NCBI RefSeq assembly: GCF_000340215.1
Contig: NW_006921539.1
Location: 2,694,056 to 2,758,055, forward strand
Direction: 5' to 3'
DNA from: Pseudocercospora fijiensis CIRAD86
Lineage: Eukaryota > Ascomycota > Dothideomycetes > Mycosphaerellales > Mycosphaerellaceae
DNA: 64,000 nt
Below the pieces are notes generated by a model, which saw only the letters and a program-made list of their open reading frames with translations, ran no database searches and was not told the DNA's origin. The position numbers and the translations under genes are program-made. This document shows positions 57,641 through 64,000 of the stretch, piece after piece (the first letter of the stretch is position 1; the number at the start of each line of letters is the position of its first letter).

Positions 57641-57979
57641 GCGTTTTAGGTAGCGAATATAGTGTTCTTTCCTATATATAGCTATTAGTCGTATATTGTT
57701 ATCTCTAAACTAGGTCTCGGTTTCTCTAGTTAGTAGTTACGAGTATGCTTAACGTCACTTTAGTACAGTCTTAGCGGGGTTAACTTTAGGAAGTAAAGAG
57801 TATAGAATTTGTACTTTATATAATAGCAAATTACGTAAAGTTCGTTAAAGCCTAGTCGAATGCTAACAAAGTCGAATCAATTACAACCTCTATATTATTA
57901 TTAGTATAAAGACTACACTCTCCGAGCTCCTAAATATAAAATATTAGCTCGGACTCGGAAAGCTAACCTCGACTTTAGC

Positions 57980-59330
57980 TAATTCTTCTAACTTAACCTA
58001 GCCTCTTGTATTCTACTTAATGCTATCTATTCTGCGGCGGATAGTTACCTATAAGCTAAGGCCGCATCTGCTGCTATTAGTACTGTTGTCGTAGCTATTC
58101 TTTACGCGCTAATTAAGCCTATTAAGCCTACTTAATACGAGCGAGAAGGGCGATAAAGTACTTCGAGAACAGCTCGGTTTTCTTAGTATCTTAAAGCTAA
58201 CTAACAGTTAGCTAAGCGTGCTTAATAGGACCATTCTCGGTGCTAATCTCGGTAAGGATAAGCATCTTATCCTTAAAGGAAACATTTAGAAGGACGTCGT
58301 CGTCTATAAGGCAGTTACTAACTATCGAGATAGCGCTAGTTTATATAGCCGGCTTATCGACTAACTTAGCTAAGGTTGCTATAGTTTGCTAGAATAGCAG
58401 TATAGCCTTCTTTAGCGACTGTTTAAAGTCCTTCGAGTAACCGGCTTCTACCTTCTTCTTAGCTACCGCCTTCTACTTCTACTTCTTATTAGCCCTCGTA
58501 TTCCGAGCGGCAATAATTGTCTATCTCTCGTAGTTAGACAAGCCGCTTAAATCGACGTCTTCTAGCTCGTTAATAACCTCTACCTCCTCGTCCGGCAACT
58601 CGGCTTCTAAGCTAATCTCTTCTATAGACTTACCCTTACCCTTACCCTTACTACTATTAGAATCTACGTCCGCTAGTCGCTATCTACTTATCGCGTTATC
58701 GCTAGTCGCAACGTCTCGTCTATATATCTCTTCTATTTCTATCGCGAAGTCCGGCGCCGCGTTCTTAAACTCTCGACACTCTTCGTTACTATCGAAGTAT
58801 ATACGCGCAATCTCCTCGTTTTCCGGCCGCGGAGGGTAGTTACTACTCTACCCGCTAATATGCTTTAGGTGCCTCGTATACGGCCTAAACTCCTTCTTTA
58901 TCTTACGCTATTTGCCCTTTAGTAAGTCCTACTTAAAAAACACCTTATACTTTAGCGATATACGCGTAGCGAGCGTACGCTAGTCGGTAGCCTTAAAGGT
59001 TTAATTATCGGTTATTTTGTTATTGTCTTTGAACTTCTTAAGGCTAAGAAGCATAGCCTTAATATAGGTTGACTTATAACGAGCTAGTCGTAGAAACTGC
59101 GAGCTAATATCCTCTAACTTCTTCTTCCGCTACGCCGTCGCCTTCTTCTCGTTCGAATTTAAAGCCGTCCTACCTACGCTAGGTTTCTTCGTAGGAGTCT
59201 TCGCTATACTAAATACTAGGGGGTTCGTTAAGAGTTGGAATATGCGGTATATACTAGTAATAGTACGAGAAACAGCTATAGGAATAGCAGGAGACGCGTT
59301 CGCGATAGGGTTCAAGGAAGGAACCGAGGG
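57980..59330 (-). pseudogene. Myb/SANT-like second protein of the Harbinger element, relic
   Basis: The reverse-strand frame begins near MNPIANASPAIPIAV (59,315) and contains TFKATD*RTLATRISLKYKVFF*-type Myb/SANT helices near 59,000-58,920, then LKGK*RKIKKEF. Acidic and Lys-rich linkers and a C-terminal helical region near 58,400-58,250 follow. In Harbinger transposons such proteins carry the transposase to the nucleus and to the element ends. RIP stops make it inactive. Confidence 0.7.
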
Positions 59331-59460
59331 CCGATTGTAAGAGCACGGACAATTCGATAATCCTACTCGTATACCTACAAATTGGTGGATTTCAGGAATT
59401 CCGAATGCTTGGATATTCTATTCTACGTTCCGACCGGAAATTCCTATTCCCGCAGGAGGT

Positions 59461-60061
59461 ATATACAACCTGAGCGACCGGATGTCACTCTCACTGCAAC
59501 AGCGTGACCAAAGACAGCGCACGGTGGAGGCGAATGCTGTGAAGGACCGACTTTTATAAAGCAGAATCTAATAAGGCCGCATTTTGAACCACGAGGCGCT
59601 TTCTTCCTTTCTTCATGTACAGCGTCTGAACACTTCGGAGTGAAAGTGGGTATTCACACGCTGTAATGATTCGACTCATTCGAGCGTGGTCTACAGGGAC
59701 CCCATCCCCTTAACGAAGTCCTTGAAGTGGAGTAAGAATTGCTGTTAAATGCTGCGTACGGCTTAAGTCTAATAATGGATTCGTGCAATCAGAATCACCG
59801 CTCTAGTCGACATCCTAGTTTTGCCGACGAACGAACAGCGACGAGTTATTACAGGGGATAGCCGATAACCACGCCGGCAAATGAGTTCGAACTTCGGGCG
59901 ACGCCAGTAACCCCTGACATACATACACTTCTTATGGCAAAGCTGACGACTCAACTTTCAAGGCTACTATGATGCCGGCCATTTAAGTAGTAGCTACCCT
60001 CCCATCGAAACCGTCAACTCGACGATAGCATCTTCCTCCGACACAGTCTCAGAACCCAACA
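59461..60061. promoter_or_regulatory. Upstream region of the phytosulfokine-like precursor gene
   Basis: Composition returns to normal. A TATA-like ATTTAAGT lies at 59,981-59,988, about 80 bp before the ATG, followed by a CT/CA-rich leader ending in CCCAACA before the ATG. The Harbinger border lies only about 600 bp upstream, so transposon chromatin or RIP leakage could influence the promoter. Confidence 0.5.
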
Positions 60062-60455
60062 ATGCTGCTGAACACCGCTATTATTGTTCTCGGCCTGTCT
60101 GGCGCAGTGCTTGCCAAGCCTCTTGGCCTCAGAGGTAGCAACAACGTCGTCGAAGTCAGAACACCCATCGCCGAAGCCGCGAACACCGATTACATCTATA
60201 CTCAGAACAAGCGCGAGGCTGCGAACACCGATTACATCTACACCCAGAACAAGCGCGAGGCTGAGAATACCGACTATGTGAGTGGACCTAGGCAACGACA
60301 GCCCATCACTGCACATAATTTTCCCTCTCTTTCGTGCTGCAATAATAGAACAACGACTTCCGTGGAGCGCCGAACAGCATTTACTAATCTGTCTTCAGAT
60401 CTACACCCAGGGGAAGCGCGAAGCCGAGGACACAGACTACATCTACACGCAGTAA
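60062..60455 (+). CDS. Secreted repeat precursor with four phytosulfokine (YIYTQ) copies
   Basis: Exons 60,062-60,277 and 60,399-60,455 (121-nt GT-AG intron, ACTAAT branch site, CTTCAG acceptor) give 90 residues. Residues 1-18 are a signal peptide (LSGAVLA end). From residue 38 there are four 14-residue units of the form EA-[AE]-[ND]-TDYIYTQ-x-KR. KR dibasic sites at 50-51, 64-65 and 78-79 fit Kex2 cleavage; EA after KR fits dipeptidyl aminopeptidase trimming, as in yeast alpha-factor. The last unit ends exactly at Gln90 and the stop codon. YIYTQ is the sequence of the plant hormone phytosulfokine, and Asp before the first Tyr is also conserved in plant precursors. Codons for the pentapeptide differ between copies while the residues do not. 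The intron splits copy three between Tyr and Ile. Secretion and hormone mimicry are inferences. Confidence 0.88.
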
Positions 60456-61172
60456 ACATCTCTCATCATCTGCACTTTGGAACACCGAGGGTGTTCTTCG
60501 GCTTTCGTATAACGAAAGCGAGAATGCTGGAGGAATAACTACGGGGATTGTGACCTAAGCGTAGCGCGGCCGCTATAAGCGGACCAAAGACCATTCACTC
60601 TTTGATTATGATATAGCCTTAACGCCTTGAGATTGTTGTACGATAATAACTGCTCTCTTGGTGATCACGTGCCGCTGATGTTACATTCACGTCCTGGCTG
60701 TGTACGGAATCAGCCCCTTCCGAAGTTCCGGCACGAGCCTAATACGACAGCCCCAAGAATCTGAGCATGGATCTGGCAGGGACCTTGCCAAGTCCCGAAT
60801 AAGCAACATCAGGTTTTAAGCAACGGATCTCGATATTCAACGCTTTTTAGGTAGTACATATACTGCAAGTTAGCAATTGCTTAGAACACCCCGGCTGTCT
60901 TATTATACGATTGCAGCGATTGCTTATCCGGAAGTAGCTCTAAGCGACGTCGGGTTATAAGCATTATTATAGCTCCGCCGGCCGGTTGCTTATAAGTTAT
61001 AACCAGGTTCACCGGTATTATTGAAAAACAGCGAAGAGACTAGGCTGTACTAGCCTTGCGTTGAGTTTCGCTTATAGGATCAGCTTTGGGAATATGATCC
61101 CACCCTTCTCGCATCGCGATGTGTGAAGAAAAGCCAAGCCAATACCCATGCTTCGTCGTGCTTGGTTGAGAC
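60456..61172. other. Intergenic region between the precursor and the arylsulfotransferase-like gene
   Basis: Mostly ordinary sequence. A TpA-rich patch at about 60,840-61,030 holds repeated GCTTATAAG/GTTATAAGC and CCGGNNGG words in both orientations and may be a small decayed repeat. No gene supported. Confidence 0.5.
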
Positions 61173-63135
61173 ATGCTCATCATACTACTGCTCCTCCTCC
61201 TCGTCCTCGATGCTTGCTCAGATTATTCCACGGCCGTTGTTCCATACCAATCGTACATATCCGTAAGTACCAGCACCCATCTCTTCGCTGGATTGAAAGA
61301 AGCAAAGACTGAAAAAAAACCCCCCATCCTCACCAGCGTCCCGACATCCTCAACCCCGTCCTCAAAATCCACTCCTACAACCCACCCTCCCTCTCTCCAG
61401 GCTACATCTTCCTCTCAACATGGTCCTCCGAAGAAACCAGCGACATTCAAAATTCCCCCTACATTTTTTCGAATGATGGTGTAAGTCCAAAAAAATCCGT
61501 CTCCATCCCAACTTTTCCAACACACCCCTTCTTCGCCACTAATTTTTTTTTCCTCCATAGGAATTAATCTATACCGGCTACAACCCATCTCTGTCGACGC
61601 TCAGATACTTCAATTTCCAATCCCACACCTTCTCCAACGGCACGAGAATTCTATCCGTGGTTCGAGGCACGTCCGATCGCGGTCGAGGACAAGGTCACAT
61701 TGCTCTTTTCGACGATCGGTATCGCTTACTTCGAGTGATTTCCGCTCCTGATGGAGGAGGGGCGGTTGATTTCCACGAATTCCGGCTCTTTGATGATGGG
61801 AAGACGGCGGTTGTGGTGGGGTTGAGAGCTATGCAGGGTGATTTGTCGCAATTTGGAATTCGGGAGGGGGTGGGTTGGGTTTTGGATTCTGTGTTTTGGG
61901 TGGTGGATCTTGAGAAGGATAATAAGGTGAGGTTTGAGTGGAGGGCGAGTGAGCATGTTGGGTTTGGGGAAAGTGTTTTGGGGCCGAGTTTGCATCGGTT
62001 CGCCGGGATGAGTTGGAAGTATGCTTATGATTTTTTGTGAGTATCACGGATGTGTGCGTGGTTGAGGGAGGGGATGCTGACTGAGTGTGGATTTAGTCAT
62101 ATTAATTCGGTTGACCGGTTCAAGAATGGGGACTTTTTGATTTCCGCACGACATACGGATACGTTATACAGGATCGATGGACGGGATGGGTCGATTGTTT
62201 GGAGACTTGGATCGAAGAATTCTTCGTTCCAGCTTCTGGATTTCAACTTCTCGGCACAACATGATGCGAGGATTCTCGAAGAATCTGATGGCAAAGTCGT
62301 CGTCAGTCTCTTTGATAATGCGTATAATGGGAAGAGGACGACAAGTAATTCGTCTTCGGCTATCGTGTTCGAAGTGGACACGAAAGCGAATGAGTCCAGG
62401 CTGTTGAAGCAATTCTTCCCTACGATCAAGGGTTTGGCGCAGAATCAAGGCTCGATGCAGAACTTACCTGATGGACATACCTTGGTGAGCTGGGGTCTCA
62501 TTGCTGAATTCTCTGAATTCGATCAGCAGGGAAAGACTGTCTTGGATGTTGCTTTTGCGGAGACGACGACTCGTGCATATCGGGTTCGGAAATTCGATTG
62601 GATTGGAAGACCAGATGAGAGTGAAATTGCTCTATATCTTTATGCGAGGACTAACAGTAGTAGTGTCTATTTCTGGATGAGCTGGAATGGAGCTACCGAG
62701 GTCAGGAAATGGAGAATGTTGCGAGAGGACGGACGGGTCTTGGACACATGTGATTGGGAAGGCTTTGAGACCGGCTTCGATGTAGAGACGTTCGTTTCAA
62801 GTGGCTACGTGGAAGCCGTGGCCGAGGATGGAAAGACTCTGGGTCGATCCAAGGTTGTGAAAACCTTTGTTCCGCCCGAGAGTATGGCGAAGGTCTGTGG
62901 CGATATGCATTGCATGATGCAGGTGTTTCCTTCGAAGGCAACTGCGGTCAAAGATTCTGCCAAAGGTCGGAAGCGTGGGCTGCTGCTATCAAGTTGTAAT
63001 ACAGCTTGGGATATGACTTGGCTGAGCATGGTTTCTGGCGTTTTGATCGGATTTCTGGCGTCTAGAGTCAGATGGTCGACCATTATCAACATTAGAATTA
63101 TTACGGCACTGCTCGAAAGATTCAGAGTAGGATAA
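61173..63135 (+). CDS. Arylsulfotransferase-family membrane/secreted protein
   Basis: Exons 61,173-61,262, 61,337-61,480, 61,561-62,036 and 62,097-63,135 give 582 residues. The introns are 74, 80 and 60 nt, all GT-AG. A hydrophobic N-terminus (MLIILLLLLLVLDAC) is a signal peptide or anchor. Family landmarks in order are SPGYIFLSTW, YIFSNDGELIYTG, GQGHIALFDDRYRLLRVI, DFHEFRLFDDG, GWVLDSVFWVVDL, FHINSVDRFKNGDFLISARHTDTLYRIDG, and SIVWRLGSKNSSF, which includes the conserved R-L-G. The C-terminus has a hydrophobic stretch (MVSGVLIGFLASRV), a possible second anchor. The family (Arylsulfotran type) is named after bacterial enzymes that move sulfate between phenols; fungal members are uncharacterised. 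It lies 0.7 kb downstream of the YIYTQ precursor on the same strand, so sulfation of its tyrosines is a possible role, unproven. Confidence 0.85.
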
Positions 63136-63148
63136 GAATGTTCAGGAC

Positions 63149-64000
63149 TCAGTTCCATTGCGACACCTTCCCCTTCCACCTTCCCACCCCACCATCCCCT
63201 CCCCTCCCATCCTCCACCAGAACCGGCTCCGGAACCAGATTCCTATACCTCAACCTAGGAATCCTAACACTACTCCTCAAATCCCCGACTCGATCATGTT
63301 CACACTCCAAAATCCATTTCCCACAAACAGGACACTGTCGATCAGCATAAAACCTTTGACTCCGACAACTCTGCCTAATGCCCCTCCACCGCAATTCCCT
63401 CTCGGTTTCTTCACCGGTATAGCCGCAGGGCACGAGGGGTTGGTCGATGGTGCGGTCACAACATGTTCGTTGGGGACAAGGTGTTGAGGAGGAGATGTGG
63501 GAGGAACAACAGCAGGGGTTGGGGTCTGTGTTGGAGGGGATGGAGATGGTGTGGGATGTTGTGAGGGAGTAGAGTTGTTCCGGGTCTGTGGTTGGGGATT
63601 TGGTAGAGGGGGAGGGGGATGCGGTGTTGTTGTACTCTGTGCGTTTTTGGATTCTGGCATCCAGGGTTGGTGTGCCGGTGGGTGAATCTTGGGTGCAGGG
63701 CTCGGAGACGGCGGAGACAGTTGTGGTTTTTGTGAAGATTAGGGGTGTGCCTAGGTCTAAAGAGGAGATGGACGAGCCTGAGCTTTGAGACCAGGTATCG
63801 AATTCTCGGGGTGAAGGGGTTTTGTTGGGGTCGAATTTGAAGCGTGGTGGAGGGGGTTTGTCGTAGGTCCTGCCGGTGGAATGGTCGATGTAGTGTAGTC
63901 GCTGGCTCGCTGGATCGGTGTAGAATGACCAGCCTAATGGAAGCTCATATGTCGATGCTGCAGAATTTTTGTGGTCTTCGCCTCCGAGATTCTTTAGGTA
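63149..64000 (-). CDS. WW-like domain and Cys-rich protein, partial (5' end outside the window)
   Basis: One reverse-strand frame is open from the right edge to a TGA at 63,151-63,149, at least 283 residues. Near the edge it has a WW-like domain, LPLGWSFYTDPASQRLHYIDHSTGRTYDKPPP, in which the second Trp is Tyr. A Ser/Thr/Pro-rich linker follows, then a Cys-rich part (NPCCCSSH, CPQRTCCDR, VPCGY, then SCRSQRFYADRQCPVCGKWILECEHD) that could bind zinc, and a Gly-rich end. It converges tail to tail with the arylsulfotransferase gene, with only 13 bp between stops. WW domains bind Pro-rich peptides. Family and role are not recognised, and the start lies beyond the window. Confidence 0.7.
   Translation of the reverse strand, partial: YLKNLGGEDHKNSAASTYELPLGWSFYTDPASQRLHYIDHSTGRTYDKPPPPRFKFDPNKTPSPREFDTWSQSSGSSISSLDLGTPLIFTKTTTVSAVSEPCTQDSPTGTPTLDARIQKRTEYNNTASPSPSTKSPTTDPEQLYSLTTSHTISIPSNTDPNPCCCSSHISSSTPCPQRTCCDRTIDQPLVPCGYTGEETERELRWRGIRQSCRSQRFYADRQCPVCGKWILECEHDRVGDLRSSVRIPRLRYRNLVPEPVLVEDGRGGDGGVGRWKGKVSQWN

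Larger units (their letters stand above)
55961..59460 (+). mobile_element. PIF/Harbinger DNA transposon, RIP-degraded, two genes
   Basis: About 3.5 kb of RIP-type sequence between two ordinary regions. A transposase relic lies on the forward strand (about 56,270-57,640) and a Myb/SANT-like relic on the reverse strand (about 59,330-57,980), convergent, the standard two-gene layout of PIF/Harbinger elements. The ends are degraded inverted repeats, CCTAGGGGTCGGATATTCC on the left and the reverse complement of GGAATTCCTATTCCCGCAGGAGG type on the right, with GTATA near both borders. I could not fix the exact ends or the target duplication. Confidence 0.8.

Noticed and set aside
60062..60455. Alpha-type mating pheromone precursor or dikaritin-type RiPP precursor
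   Set aside because: The repeat layout with KR-EA spacers resembles both. But the core lacks the Trp/Cys and GQP-type features of ascomycete alpha pheromones, and no DUF3328/UstYa-like or tyrosinase gene is present. The exact YIYTQ with preceding Asp in all four copies points to phytosulfokine. A RiPP origin is not fully excluded.
61173..61484. Reading the first exon of the arylsulfotransferase gene through to 61,484
   Set aside because: The unspliced frame gives Ser/Pro-rich low-complexity sequence; splicing at 61,262/61,337 restores family-like sequence (SPGYIF, SNDGEL).

Overview
This is a window of a filamentous ascomycete genome (Pezizomycotina; a plant-associated dothideomycete is my guess, not proven). 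The evidence is short GT-AG introns of about 45-120 nt with CTRAY-type branch sites, fungal gene families, and transposons mutated by RIP (repeat-induced point mutation). Positions 1 to about 43,440 are a nested mosaic of dead mobile elements. There TpG and CpA are scarce, TpA is abundant, CpG is kept, and long coding frames are broken almost only by TAG and TAA. Positions 43,440-55,960 are an ordinary gene island. Positions 55,961 to about 59,460 are a RIP-mutated PIF/Harbinger transposon, followed by a second gene island to the right edge.

Mobile-element block. From left to right it holds: a Ty3/Gypsy integrase end (1-1,020); a frame of about 900 codons that I do not recognise (2,174-4,918) between palindromic boxes; a reverse-strand Gypsy gag-protease-RT relic (5,396-9,660) flanked by inverted ~285-bp repeats; and a chromodomain Gypsy element with matching LTRs (11,280-11,588 and 37,803-38,118) and a 5-bp ATAAC target duplication. 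Inside the reverse transcriptase of that element sits a 19.9-kb DNA transposon (15,517-35,381) with terminal inverted repeats and a TA duplication. It carries a Plavaka/CACTA-like transposase relic, an SF2/SNF2-type helicase relic, an Argonaute relic (PAZ and part of PIWI), unrecognised genes, a 136-bp satellite and an 81-bp-stem hairpin. A Tad1-type LINE follows (about 38,124-43,322). Two 100-N runs (27,038-27,137 and 37,595-37,694) are assembly gaps.

Gene island 1: a Ctr-type copper transporter, a CipB-like medium-chain oxidoreductase, a tRNA-Arg(CCU) gene with two insertions, a small unknown protein, a broken-looking GNAT acetyltransferase, Ddi1 (UBL-protease-UBA) and a membrane-associated RBR ubiquitin ligase.

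Gene island 2: a 90-residue secreted precursor with four exact copies of YIYTQ, the sequence of the plant peptide hormone phytosulfokine. Each copy is preceded by Asp, and the repeats are separated by Kex2-type KR sites. Next to it on the same strand is an arylsulfotransferase-family protein. Phytosulfokine is active when its two tyrosines are sulfated, so the pair could be a fungal hormone-mimic module. The window ends in a reverse-strand gene with a WW-like domain and a Cys-rich region.

The most notable items are the phytosulfokine-mimic precursor and its sulfotransferase-like neighbour, the spliceosomal-looking insert in the T arm of a tRNA gene, and the giant transposon with Argonaute and helicase cargo.
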